NCBI GenBank assembly: GCA_934511465.1
Contig: CAKSWG010000045.1
Location: 1-11,870, forward strand
Length of the DNA: 11,870 nt
Source: an uncultured Faecalibacterium sp.
Lineage (GTDB): Bacteria > Bacillota > Clostridia > Oscillospirales > Ruminococcaceae
Direction: 5' to 3'
Shown here in pieces: positions 1 through 6,190 of this stretch; position 1 is the stretch's first letter; each line of letters begins with the position of its first letter. The position numbers and the translations under genes were made by a program. Under the pieces are notes generated by a model. That model was not told the DNA's origin. It saw only the letters and a program-made list of their open reading frames with translations, and did no database searches.

Positions 1-137
1 AACGCCTTGTTGGTATCCTCATTTTCCACCAGCAGCACCGTGGCACCGCTCACATCGTGGGTAAGCACGGTCAGGGTGCCGTGCTGTTCCGGGCAGAGCT
101 CGGTGCGCAGGGTGGTATAACCGGGAAATCGTTCCAT
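1..137 (-). CDS. M16C-type (presequence protease/insulinase-like) metallopeptidase, N-terminal fragment
   Basis: Only the first 45 codons lie in the window; the gene runs off the left edge. The ATG at 137 is preceded by AAGGAG eight bases upstream (146-151), and a good promoter lies behind it. The peptide begins MERFPGYT and contains the stretch THDVSGATVLLVENEDTNKA. This resembles the start of M16C peptidases of the PreP/Cym1 type, where a 'H..TGA..L.L.N.D.NK.F' stretch precedes the inverted zinc motif HxxEH. The zinc motif itself would lie beyond the window, so catalytic competence cannot be judged. Family members are zinc peptidases that degrade short or unfolded peptides. The assignment rests on a short stretch and is moderate; a non-catalytic M16 homologue is the main alternative. 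Confidence 0.7.
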   Translation of the reverse strand, partial: MERFPGYTTLRTELCPEQHGTLTVLTHDVSGATVLLVENEDTNKA

Positions 138-175
138 TTCGTTTTCTCCTTTGCGGTTTTGAAGTCATTGTCTCT

Positions 176-204
176 ATTGTATCATTCACTGCTAAAAAAG
201 ACAA
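176..204 (-). promoter_or_regulatory. Promoter of the M16 peptidase gene
   Basis: On the minus strand, TTGTCT (199-204) and TACAAT (176-181) are separated by exactly 17 bases. This gives a leader of roughly 30 bases before the AAGGAG site. The promoter lies just outside repeat copy A, so this gene has its own start separate from the MFS gene upstream of it. Confidence 0.65.
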
Positions 205-244
205 TTGCAGGTTTGTTAATTATAACCAGCAGAACGATTTTTGA

Positions 245-366
245 CGATTCGCTTCCCGTGAAAAAGCAAATAAGCCAGCCCCGCAGAGCTGGCTTATTTG
301 CAAAATTATAAAATAATACTTCCTCTGCTATTGCCAAAGCGAACGCGTCGGCAATTCTAAATCGTG
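245..366 (-). repeat. Two-hairpin dispersed element, copy A (3' side of the MFS gene)
   Basis: Read on the minus strand, the element begins four bases after the MFS stop codon with GATTTAGAATTGCC. Hairpin 1 pairs ATTGCC with GGCAAT (330-335 with 350-355, 14-base loop). An AT-rich spacer follows, then hairpin 2 with a perfect 14-bp stem (266-279 with 288-301) whose loop contains TGCG, then the tail GCTTTTTCACGGGAA. The order and spacing match copies B to E. The outer end fades into the promoter region of the M16 gene, so that boundary is approximate. Confidence 0.75.
260..301 (-). terminator. Intrinsic terminator of the MFS gene (hairpin 2 of copy A)
   Basis: On the minus strand a perfect 14-bp stem (GCAAATAAGCCAGC and its complement, 8-base loop) is followed directly by CTTTTTC. 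It lies about 70 bases after the MFS stop codon and before the M16 promoter. This is a classic Rho-independent arrangement. Confidence 0.75.
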
Positions 367-369
367 TTA

Positions 370-1626
370 TTACACCTGTTTTGCGCCCTCGGTCTTGCAC
401 GACACACGGAACAGCACAAAGCCCACGGCAAACAGCAGCGCCAGCATGCCAATGCCCACATTGGCGCTGCCGGTCAGCTGGCTGCCCACGCTCACGATCA
501 TGGTACCAAGGAAGGATGCGCCCTTGCCGCAGATATCGAACAGGCCAAAGTATTCGCCGGATTTTTCCGCCGGGATGATCTTGGCAAAGTGGCTGCGGCT
601 GAGCGCCTGCACGCCGCCCTGAAACATGCCCACCACCACGGCCAGCACCCAGAACTGCCACTGCGTGTTCAAAAAGAACGCAAACACCGCAATGCCGGTG
701 TAGGCCGCAATGCAGACCGGGATGAGCTGGCTGGACGGATATTTCGCACTCAGGCGTCCGAAGATCAGCGCCGACGGAAAGGCCACGATCTGCGTTACCA
801 GCAGCGCCAGCAAAAGGCCGGTGGTCTCCAGCCCCAACGCCGTGCCGTAGGCGGTGGCCATATCGATGATGGTATACACACCGTCGATGTAGCAGAAGAA
901 GGCCAGCAGGAACCAGAACACCTGCTTATCCTCGCGCAGGTGCTTGAGGGTGTGGCCGATGCGCACAAAGCTCTGCCGGATGGCGTGCTGCTCCACCTCC
1001 ACATAGTTGATCTGCTTATAGCTCCGCAGCAGCGGCAGGGTGGTGCCCAGCCACCACACGGCGGTGATGAGCAGTGCCACGGATAGGGCGGTCATCTGGC
1101 TCAGGCCGATGGCTCCGCTGCCCAGCACCAGCGCCAGACACACCACAAAGGGCACGCAGCTGCCAATGTAGCCCCATGCATAGCCCTGCGAGGACACAAC
1201 ATCCATGCGTTCCGGGGTGGTCACATCGCCCAGCATGGAATCGTAGAACACCAGACTGCCCGAAAAGCCGATCTTTGCAAGGATGAAGATGATCAGGAAC
1301 GGCAGCCATGTAGTGGCAAGGCCCATGGCACAGCAGCCTGCCACGCCCACGAACAGGCAGAGCATGAAGATGGGCTTCTTAAAGCCTTTGGTGTCGGCCA
1401 GCGTGCCCAGAATGGGCCCCAGCACGGCGGTGATCACTGTGACCACCGAGCTTGCGTAACCCCAGTAGGCCAGATAGTCCACCGAGCTCAGGCCGCCGGC
1501 CTCAGCCAGCGCATTGAAGAAGATGGGCACCAGCGTTGCGATCATCAGCACAAAGGCCGAGTTGCCCACATCGTACAGGATCCACGCGCGCTCCAGCGGC
1601 GTCACCTTGAATTTTTCATGTTTCAT
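370..1626 (-). CDS. MFS transporter, Atg22/UMF1 family
   Basis: A 418-residue, very hydrophobic protein with about 12 predicted membrane segments. The N-terminal signature W-I-L-Y-D-V-G-N-S-A-F (residues 15-25) and the C-terminal-half stretch QGGVQALSRSHFAKIIP followed by FGLFDICGKGASFLG are typical of the UMF1/Atg22-like branch of the major facilitator superfamily. Fungal Atg22 exports amino acids from the vacuole; the substrates of bacterial members are mostly unknown, so none is given here. The ATG at 1626 follows AGAGG about seven bases upstream. The next gene upstream on the same strand, the phospholipase C-like gene, ends 200 bases away. Copies A and B of the two-hairpin element bracket this gene, both pointing outward, and copy A supplies its terminator. 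I see no convincing promoter in the 1627-1826 gap. Confidence 0.88.
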   Translation of the reverse strand: MKHEKFKVTPLERAWILYDVGNSAFVLMIATLVPIFFNALAEAGGLSSVDYLAYWGYASSVVTVITAVLGPILGTLADTKGFKKPIFMLCLFVGVAGCCAMGLATTWLPFLIIFILAKIGFSGSLVFYDSMLGDVTTPERMDVVSSQGYAWGYIGSCVPFVVCLALVLGSGAIGLSQMTALSVALLITAVWWLGTTLPLLRSYKQINYVEVEQHAIRQSFVRIGHTLKHLREDKQVFWFLLAFFCYIDGVYTIIDMATAYGTALGLETTGLLLALLVTQIVAFPSALIFGRLSAKYPSSQLIPVCIAAYTGIAVFAFFLNTQWQFWVLAVVVGMFQGGVQALSRSHFAKIIPAEKSGEYFGLFDICGKGASFLGTMIVSVGSQLTGSANVGIGMLALLFAVGFVLFRVSCKTEGAKQV

Positions 1627-1640
1627 CTTGTTTCCTCTCG

Positions 1641-1655
1641 CACCGCCGGGCGGTG
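1641..1655 (-). other. Small GC-rich hairpin next to the MFS ribosome binding site
   Basis: CACCG (1641-1645) pairs with CGGTG (1651-1655). The hairpin ends immediately upstream of the AGAGG ribosome binding site of the MFS gene on the minus strand. Its position could affect translation, but the stem is short and nothing else supports a regulatory role. Confidence 0.3.
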
Positions 1656-1671
1656 CCCCCTCTTTTTAGAT

Positions 1672-1809
1672 TTCACCATTTAAAACGGCCGCCGCTCACG
1701 CTCTGGCCATATTCAGCGGAAATTTTATTTTAATATACCGATCTGAAAAATCTGCGGATCTTCCAGATTTGCTTTTTCCACGGGAAAGGTCGTAAAGGCG
1801 GCCTGCATC
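1672..1809 (+). repeat. Two-hairpin dispersed element, copy B (5' side of the MFS gene)
   Basis: In plus orientation it begins CATTTAAAACGGCC. Hairpin 1 is degenerate, with four core pairs (1687-1690 with 1705-1708). AGCGGAAATTTTATTTTAAT follows. Hairpin 2 pairs 10 of 12 positions (1741-1752 with 1757-1768) around a TGCG loop at 1753-1756, and the tail runs from GCTTTTTCCACGGG to GCCTGCATC. It is antisense to the flanking minus-strand genes and points away from the MFS start. The two mismatches make this the most decayed hairpin 2 of the five copies. It fills most of the 1627-1826 intergenic region. Confidence 0.75.
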
Positions 1810-1826
1810 TCACCCTATCGGCCCAC

Positions 1827-2624
1827 TTAAAATTCCCCAAAGGTATGGTCGTAGGCTTTATCCAGCGGCTCATCGGTATCCAGCTTTGCCACAAACTCCA
1901 AAATGAGCCGTTCCGCCAGCGGCAGAGCCTTGGCGTACAGCGCTTCCAGTTGTCTGCCGCTTTCTACGCACTTCGGGTTCGGCTTCGGGTTTGCCACAAG
2001 GCCGTGCAGCATATCATACCTGCCTACCGCCCTCATGCCGGTCAGCACCACCCAGCGTTTGACAGGGTTCGATGCCTGCAAGAGCCTGTGCACCGAAAGC
2101 ATGCCCTTGATGGAATCCAGCGCCACCTGCTCGGGGATGCCCTCGTAAAATGGCGCGATCACCTTTGCATTCCGCTCCGATGGGTGGATGTGGCTGGCCG
2201 TAAAAAATTTCAGCGGGTCCAGCCCATCGCGGCGCATAAGCATGTTGTCAAATTCGGTCTCGATCTCGCAATGGGTCACGCCGCTTTCGCGGGTAAACTG
2301 CTCCACATAGGGGTGGCAGGTGCTGTCCAGCGCAAAATGGCACACAAAGCCCAGCGCATAGGCCAGCGCGGCGGCACGGTCGTCCTCGGCCCGCACCACA
2401 AGGCGGGCGCGGTCAAAAAACACGCGGCCGGGCTGTTCGTGCATGGCGTTGCCCAGTGCACCCACCGGGTTGGACTTGGCCGCATGGTAATAAAACAGCA
2501 GGTCCGGCCCGTGCAGGCCGATATCGTAAAGCTCACGGTTCATTTCCAGCTGCACCCGCACTTCGTCCGGCAGGTGTTCCAGCACATTGGCACCGAAGCG
2601 GCGGTGCGCATAGGTGGACGGCAT
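1827..2624 (-). CDS. Zinc-dependent phospholipase C-like protein
   Basis: A 265-residue protein opening MPSTYAHRRFG, as bacterial zinc-dependent phospholipase C domain proteins do. Candidate metal ligands appear in the family order: H7, H38 with D41 (GLHGPD), H62 (MHEQ), H96 and D100 (CHFALDSTCH), H104 and H118 with E120/E122 (THCEIETEFD). Known members of this fold hydrolyse phosphatidylcholine, but short clostridial homologues like this one lack a signal peptide and are uncharacterised, so the substrate is open. No signal sequence or membrane segment is visible, suggesting a cytosolic protein. The ATG at 2624 has GGGAGG about eight bases upstream and a promoter with an extended -10 behind it. 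The next gene downstream is the MFS transporter, 200 bases away across repeat copy B. Confidence 0.85.
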   Translation of the reverse strand: MPSTYAHRRFGANVLEHLPDEVRVQLEMNRELYDIGLHGPDLLFYYHAAKSNPVGALGNAMHEQPGRVFFDRARLVVRAEDDRAAALAYALGFVCHFALDSTCHPYVEQFTRESGVTHCEIETEFDNMLMRRDGLDPLKFFTASHIHPSERNAKVIAPFYEGIPEQVALDSIKGMLSVHRLLQASNPVKRWVVLTGMRAVGRYDMLHGLVANPKPNPKCVESGRQLEALYAKALPLAERLILEFVAKLDTDEPLDKAYDHTFGEF

Positions 2625-2644
2625 TGCAGATTCCTCCCTTTTGC

Positions 2645-2675
2645 ACCGGCAGAATGCGCAAAACTGCCTGCCGGT
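2645..2675 (-). other. Leader hairpin of the phospholipase C-like gene
   Basis: ACCGGCAG (2645-2652) pairs perfectly with CTGCCGGT (2668-2675) over a 15-base loop. It falls inside the predicted transcript leader, about 20 bases before the start codon. There is no U-tract, so it is not a terminator. A regulatory or mRNA-stabilising role is possible but unproven. Confidence 0.35.
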
Positions 2676-2690
2676 CTTGCGTTCCGTTTC

Positions 2691-2699
2691 AGTATAGCA
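2691..2699 (-). promoter_or_regulatory. Extended -10 promoter of the phospholipase C-like gene
   Basis: The minus strand reads TGCTATACT: -10 TATACT at 2691-2696 with the extended TG at 2698-2699. The hexamer 17 bases further upstream (TAGAAG) matches the -35 consensus at only 3 of 6 positions, which suits an extended -10 promoter. The leader would be about 60 bases. Confidence 0.5.
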
Positions 2700-2796
2700 G
2701 AAAGTTTCCCGACCTTCTACCCTTTTACGTCTGATTTTGGTAAAAAATTTGAATTATTTTGTGTTTTCGGTGTCTGCAGGGCAGCCGGGCTGCCCA

Positions 2797-2840
2797 TAAA
2801 AAGGACAAAAGGCAGCCGACCCTGCGGTCAGCTGCCTTTT
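2797..2840 (-). terminator. Intrinsic terminator of gpsA
   Basis: Ten bases after the gpsA stop codon, AAAAGGCAGC pairs with GCTGCCTTTT (2807-2816 with 2831-2840). After one mismatch an inner GACC/GGTC stem closes a four-base loop. On the minus strand it is followed by TTTTGTCCTTTTT. A further perfect 7-bp hairpin (GGGCAGC/GCTGCCC, 2779-2795) sits just beyond it without a U-tract. Confidence 0.75.
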
Positions 2841-2849
2841 CACTGGTTT

Positions 2850-3887
2850 TTACCCGTTGTTTTCGTATCCCTGCGGCATTTCGTTCTTGCGGTTACGATC
2901 CATCAGGGTGCGCAGAGCGTCGCTGGCGCTCATGCCCTCCTTCACGATGGCGTTCACCGTCTGCACAATGGGCATTTCCACATTGTACTTTGCAGCCAGC
3001 TCCATAGCGGCAGGCAGTGCATTGATGCCCTCCACCACCATGCCGACTTCCTTGACGGCCTGCTCCGGGCTTTCGCCCTTGCCGATCAGGATGCCGGCGC
3101 GGTTGTTGCGGCTGTGCATACTGGTGGCCGTCACGATCAGGTCGCCGATGCCGGCCAGACCCGCAAAGGTGTGGATGTTGCAGCCCATGGCCACGCCCAG
3201 CCGGGCGATCTCGGCAATGCCGCGGGTGATGAGGGCCGCGCGGGCATTGTCACCGTAGCCAAGGCCGGTAGAGATGCCCACACCCAGCGCAATGACGTTT
3301 TTCAGCGCACCGCTCAGCTCCACGCCCTTGATATCGGCGTTGGTGTACACGCGCATGCAGGTGTTGCTGAACACATCCTGCACAAATTCGGCTGCGGCTT
3401 CGTCCGGGCAGGCCGAAACGATGGTGGTGGGCATGTCCAGCGCCACTTCCTCGGCATGGGTGGGGCCGGAGAGCGCCACCAGCTTCACATTCTTGGGGCC
3501 GCCTTCTTTGTTCAGCTCGTCGGCCATGACCTCAGTCATGGTATATAAGGTATCCGGCTCCATGCCCTTGGCCACATCCACAATGATCTGGCCATCCGGG
3601 ATAAAGGGCCGTGCCTTAGCCGTGGTGGAGCGCACAAACACCGAAGGTACTGCAAACAGCAGCACATCCTTGCCGGTGCACACTTCCTCAATGCTCTTGG
3701 TAAATTGCAGCTGGGCCGGGATCTTCATGCCCGGCAGGTTGGGATGCACCCGGCTGGCAGAAAGGCTGTCCACCTCGGCCGGCAGCGCCGACCACACCTG
3801 CACTTCGTTGCCGCTGACGCACAGCATCCGTGCCAGCGCCATGCCCCATGTGCCTGCACCCAAAACGCCAATTTTTTTCTTCGTCAC
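2850..3887 (-). CDS. gpsA: NAD(P)H-dependent glycerol-3-phosphate dehydrogenase
   Basis: Reduces dihydroxyacetone phosphate to sn-glycerol 3-phosphate in the cytosol, supplying the backbone for phospholipid synthesis. The N-terminal Rossmann motif GAGTWG is at residues 10-15. Other family landmarks are VAKGME with Lys107, LSGPTHAEEV near 139-148, LSGALKN with Lys196, GIGD with Asp249, and SRNNR at 259-263. The start is taken as the GTG at 3887, which has GGAGGA seven bases upstream and opens directly into the Rossmann strand. This gives 345 residues, the usual length. An in-frame ATG at 3944 would add 19 polar residues, has no ribosome binding site, and is unlikely. The gene has a strong promoter and its own terminator, so it is probably monocistronic. 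It is divergent from the ABC importer operon. Confidence 0.96.
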   Translation of the reverse strand: MTKKKIGVLGAGTWGMALARMLCVSGNEVQVWSALPAEVDSLSASRVHPNLPGMKIPAQLQFTKSIEEVCTGKDVLLFAVPSVFVRSTTAKARPFIPDGQIIVDVAKGMEPDTLYTMTEVMADELNKEGGPKNVKLVALSGPTHAEEVALDMPTTIVSACPDEAAAEFVQDVFSNTCMRVYTNADIKGVELSGALKNVIALGVGISTGLGYGDNARAALITRGIAEIARLGVAMGCNIHTFAGLAGIGDLIVTATSMHSRNNRAGILIGKGESPEQAVKEVGMVVEGINALPAAMELAAKYNVEMPIVQTVNAIVKEGMSASDALRTLMDRNRKNEMPQGYENNG

Positions 3888-3976
3888 GTTCGTGTCCTCC
3901 GTGTCTGCACCGCGGCCCATGCCGGCGGTGGATTTGCGCCCCATCCGGCCAAGAGCCGGTGCGCATTGTTATGTTC

Positions 3977-4005
3977 ATTGTACACGAAAGCGGGTGCGGC
4001 GTCAA
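3977..4005 (-). promoter_or_regulatory. Promoter of gpsA
   Basis: On the minus strand, TTGACG (4000-4005) and TACAAT (3977-3982) are separated by 17 bases. This is close to consensus for the housekeeping sigma factor. The leader would be about 80 bases, ending in the GGAGGA site before the GTG start. Confidence 0.75.
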
Positions 4006-4070
4006 CCGGTTGCCGCATTGCACAAAGTTTTCCAGATGGGTCGTTCGTTTTTGTACACATCACGCGTTTT

Positions 4071-4087
4071 GTGCAAACCGTTTGCAC
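4071..4087 (+). promoter_or_regulatory. Perfect 17-bp palindrome, operator candidate O1
   Basis: GTGCAAACCGTTTGCAC is an 8-1-8 perfect palindrome. Its right half overlaps the -35 hexamer of promoter P1 (TTGCAC, 4082-4087). The half-sites resemble LacI/GalR-type operators (TGCAAAC...GTTTGCA), but the centre has three bases (CCG) instead of the usual CG, so the regulator family is a guess. The position suggests transcriptional control of the ABC importer. Confidence 0.55.
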
Positions 4088-4110
4088 TGACCCCGGATTC
4101 ATGTTATAGT
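4082..4110 (+). promoter_or_regulatory. Promoter P1 of the amino acid ABC importer
   Basis: TTGCAC (4082-4087) and TATAGT (4105-4110) are separated by 17 bases, giving a leader of about 130 bases to the permease start. The -35 lies inside palindrome O1, so occupancy of O1 would be expected to block it. Confidence 0.55.
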
Positions 4111-4147
4111 ATTTTGGTAGGTTTTGTAGGAATTTGCGTTTTCCCCC

Positions 4148-4176
4148 TTGACATGGAGCCCGCTCCAAGGTATATA
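4148..4176 (+). promoter_or_regulatory. Promoter P2 of the amino acid ABC importer, with operator candidate O2 in the spacer
   Basis: A perfect TTGACA (4148-4153) is followed after 17 bases by TATATA (4171-4176). The spacer contains the perfect 6-2-6 palindrome TGGAGCCCGCTCCA (4154-4167), which begins directly after the -35. A protein bound there would contact the face used by RNA polymerase. O2 differs in sequence from O1, so two different regulators are possible. The AT-rich leader downstream (about 65 bases) shows no recognisable riboswitch or T-box. Confidence 0.65.
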
Positions 4177-4248
4177 CTATCTTTATTCTCTATAACCTAT
4201 ATTATTTATTGGTTTTGAAGTGTTTGAGAGTATTTTGAGGATCACGGA

Positions 4249-4932
4249 ATGTTGGAAACATTTTTTGCAAACCGCACCGTCAGCGTGCTGGTGGAGGCTC
4301 TGCCGCGCATTTTAACGGCTGGCCTTACCATGACCATCCCGCTGACGCTGGTCTCCTTCTTTTTTGCTATGATCATTGCCGTAGCCGTTGCGCTGGTGCA
4401 GTACGCCAACGTGCCGGTGTTGCGGCAGATCGCCCGGTTCTACATCTGGGTCATCCGCGGCACGCCGCTGCTGGTGCAGCTGTTCATCATCTTTTACGGT
4501 CTGCCCAGCGTGGGCATCATGCTGGACGCTTTTCCGGCGGCTGTCATTGCCTTTGCCTTCAACGAAGGTGCCTACTGCGCCGAGACCATGCGCGGTGCGC
4601 TGGAAAGCGTGCCGCAGGGCCAGCTGGAGGCCGGTTACTGCGTGGGCATGAGCTGGTGGCAGATCATGCGCCGCATCGTACTGCCGCAGGCACTGCGCAC
4701 GGCGGTGCCCGCCCTTTCCAACTCGCTCATCGGCATGATCAAGGACACCTCGCTGGCGTCCAATATCACGGTGGCCGAGCTGTTCATGGCAGGCCAGCGG
4801 GTGGCTGCCCGCACCTACATCTTCCTGCCCATCTACTGCGAGGTGGCAGTGGTGTACCTGCTGTTCTGCACGGTGATCACCAAACTACAGGCTTTGCTGG
4901 AACGCAGGCTCAACGCCCACGGTTTCCAGTAA
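4249..4932 (+). CDS. Polar amino acid ABC transporter permease (HisM/TcyB family)
   Basis: A 227-residue inner-membrane permease of the polar amino acid uptake family, with roughly five hydrophobic segments (about 20-50, 72-90, 95-108, 150-170 and 195-215). The family stretch RGTPLLVQLFIIFYGLP is at 70-86. The EAA cytoplasmic loop (EAGYCVGMSWWQIM, then RRIVLPQALR) is at 127-150; it docks on the ATPase. The ATG at 4249 has GAGG eight bases upstream. It is the first gene of the operon, ends 18 bases before the ATPase, and lies downstream of two palindrome-overlapped promoters. Only one permease gene is present, so a homodimer is expected. The substrate cannot be read from the permease; the binding protein hints at cystine. 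Confidence 0.92.
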   Translation: MLETFFANRTVSVLVEALPRILTAGLTMTIPLTLVSFFFAMIIAVAVALVQYANVPVLRQIARFYIWVIRGTPLLVQLFIIFYGLPSVGIMLDAFPAAVIAFAFNEGAYCAETMRGALESVPQGQLEAGYCVGMSWWQIMRRIVLPQALRTAVPALSNSLIGMIKDTSLASNITVAELFMAGQRVAARTYIFLPIYCEVAVVYLLFCTVITKLQALLERRLNAHGFQ

Positions 4933-4950
4933 GAAGGGAGTGTGGAACTT

Positions 4951-5763
4951 ATGGCGATGTTAGAGATCCGCAATGTGCACAAAGCCTTCCGCACCGAAGC
5001 AAAGTCCGGCCTGCATGCAGGCATTTTCCACCGGCTCGGCGCGCAGAAACCGGCCGGTGAACTGCAAGTGCTGCGGGGCGTAGACCTGACTGTGGAAAAA
5101 GGCGACGTGGTGGCCATTCTTGGCCCGTCCGGTTCCGGCAAGACCACCCTGCTGCGCTGTCTGAACTTTCTTGAGACTGCCGACGCCGGCCAGCTCACCT
5201 TTGACGGCGAGACCTTCGATCTTGCCAAGGCCAGCCGCGCCGACATTGCCCGGCTGCGCAAAAAGACGGCCTTTGTATTCCAGAACTACAACCTGTTCCG
5301 GAACAAGACCGCTTTGCAGAACGTCACTGAGGGCCTTGTGGTCGCCCGCAAAATGCCCAGAGAGCAGGCAGACACCGTGGGCCGGAAGATGCTGGAAAAA
5401 GTGGGCCTTGCCGACCGGGCAGACTACTATCCGCGCCAGCTTTCCGGCGGGCAGCAGCAGCGCGTGGCCATTGCCCGGGCGCTGGCGTCCGACCCGGAGA
5501 TCATCTACTTTGACGAGCCCACCAGCGCCCTTGACCCGGAATTGACCGGTGAGGTGCTCTCGGTGATGCGGCAGCTGGCCGAAGAGGGCATGACCATGCT
5601 GGTTGTCACCCACGAGATGGGCTTTGCACGCAGCGTTTCCTCCAAGACCGTTTTTATGGAAAATGGCGTGGTGGTGGAGCAGGCTCCTTCCCGCCAGTTC
5701 TTTGCAGACCCGAAGGAGGAGCGCACCCGCGAGTTTTTGCGCAAGATCGCACACACCGAGTAA
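4951..5763 (+). CDS. Polar amino acid ABC transporter ATP-binding protein
   Basis: A 270-residue ABC ATPase that powers the importer. Walker A GPSGSGKT is at 58-65, Q-loop Gln111 in VFQNYNLF, signature LSGGQQQR at 164-171, Walker B IIYFDE at 184-189, D-loop SALD after it and switch His221. The ATG at 4951 is preferred because AAGGGAG ends ten bases before it. The ATG at 4957 is possible, and a GTG at 4942 lies too close to the ribosome binding site. One oddity is an extra segment of about 20 residues (15-37, TEAKSGLHAGIFHRLGAQKP and flanks) between the first two beta strands, where most HisP/GlnQ-type proteins go straight into the 'VLKGI' strand. Repeat copy C begins directly after the stop codon. 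Confidence 0.95.
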   Translation: MAMLEIRNVHKAFRTEAKSGLHAGIFHRLGAQKPAGELQVLRGVDLTVEKGDVVAILGPSGSGKTTLLRCLNFLETADAGQLTFDGETFDLAKASRADIARLRKKTAFVFQNYNLFRNKTALQNVTEGLVVARKMPREQADTVGRKMLEKVGLADRADYYPRQLSGGQQQRVAIARALASDPEIIYFDEPTSALDPELTGEVLSVMRQLAEEGMTMLVVTHEMGFARSVSSKTVFMENGVVVEQAPSRQFFADPKEERTREFLRKIAHTE

Positions 5764-5793
5764 GGCTACCATTTAGAATGGCCTCCGCTTACG

Positions 5794-5905
5794 AGTTGCG
5801 GCTCCCTGCATCTGCTTCGTGCCTTGGCGCGGCACTCGCATCTTGCAGGCCGCGGCCCCAACAGCTCCTCCCTGTTTCTGCCACAGGCAGCGGTCATCGC
5901 TGTTG
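5794..5905 (+). repeat. Hairpin-rich insert inside copy C
   Basis: A segment of about 112 bases absent from the other four copies. It holds nested complementary arms CTGCA/TGCAG and GTGCC/GGCAC, then CTGCC-ACA-GGCAG and CAGCG-GTCAT-CGCTG, plus the palindrome GGCCGCGGCC. No open frame or target-site duplication is evident. It may be a second small element nested in the first. Confidence 0.5.
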
Positions 5906-5946
5906 CACTCTGGCCATATTTATAGGAATTTCTATCTTCTTGATTC

Positions 5947-5985
5947 GTGATCAAAAACGACTGCGGTCGTTTTTGATCACTTTTT
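5947..5985 (+). terminator. Intrinsic terminator after the permease-ATPase genes (hairpin 2 of copy C)
   Basis: The perfect 15-bp stem GTGATCAAAAACGAC, loop TGCG, is followed directly by TTTTTC. It lies about 180 bases after the ATPase stop and 206 bases before the binding protein, so it would stop most transcription before the binding-protein gene. Confidence 0.7.
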
Positions 5986-6040
5986 CACCAGAAAGGTCGT
6001 AACAGGCAGCTGCATCCGGCTTCATAAGCAATGCTGTTAT

Positions 6041-6168
6041 CCGCTGCGGCTTTCCTGCGTGAAAACGCAATCGGGAAAAATCCGCAGATTTTTCCCGATT
6101 GCAAAATCAAAATAAGTTTTCCGCTGATCATGGCCAAAGCAAACGCGGCGGCCATTTAAAATCGTTTT
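6041..6168 (-). repeat. Two-hairpin dispersed element, copy D (5' side of the binding-protein gene)
   Basis: Read on the minus strand it begins GATTTTAAATGGCC. Hairpin 1 pairs ATGGCC with GGCCAT (6130-6135 with 6150-6155, 14-base loop). CAGCGGAAAACTTATTTTG follows, then hairpin 2 with a perfect 16-bp stem (6067-6082 with 6087-6102) around TGCG, then GCGTTTTCACG. The hairpin 1 end lies about ten bases upstream of the binding-protein ribosome binding site. Copies C and D meet tail to tail near 6017-6040. Together they fill the whole 427-base gap between the ATPase and the binding protein. Confidence 0.75.
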
Positions 6169-6190
6169 TCATCGAAAGGATATACAAACC

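Larger units (their letters stand above)
5764..6016 (+). repeat. Two-hairpin dispersed element, copy C, with an internal insert
   Basis: It starts right after the ATPase stop with ACCATTTAGAATGGCC. Hairpin 1 arms ATGGCC and GGCCAT (5778-5783 and 5912-5917) are intact but 128 bases apart, because about 112 bases are inserted in what is a 13-14 base loop in the other copies. Hairpin 2 is a perfect 15-bp stem (5947-5961 with 5966-5980) around TGCG. The tail TTTTTCACCAGAAAGGTCGT leads to GGCAGCTGCATC. The spacer between the hairpins is diverged from the AGCGGAAA consensus. Confidence 0.72.

Noticed and set aside
1845..3548. A long open frame on the plus strand opposite the phospholipase C-like gene and gpsA
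   Set aside because: It lies antisense across two well-recognised genes, its composition is rich in His, Gln, Arg and Ala with no domain signature, and it follows from the codon bias of GC-rich genes on the other strand.
3888..3944. An upstream ATG start for gpsA adding 19 residues
   Set aside because: There is no ribosome binding site before it and the added residues precede the Rossmann strand, while the GTG at 3887 has a well-placed GGAGGA.
4177..4248. Possible riboswitch or T-box in the importer leader
   Set aside because: The leader after P2 is about 65 bases and AT-rich, without a T-box sequence, a stable stem or an antiterminator pair.
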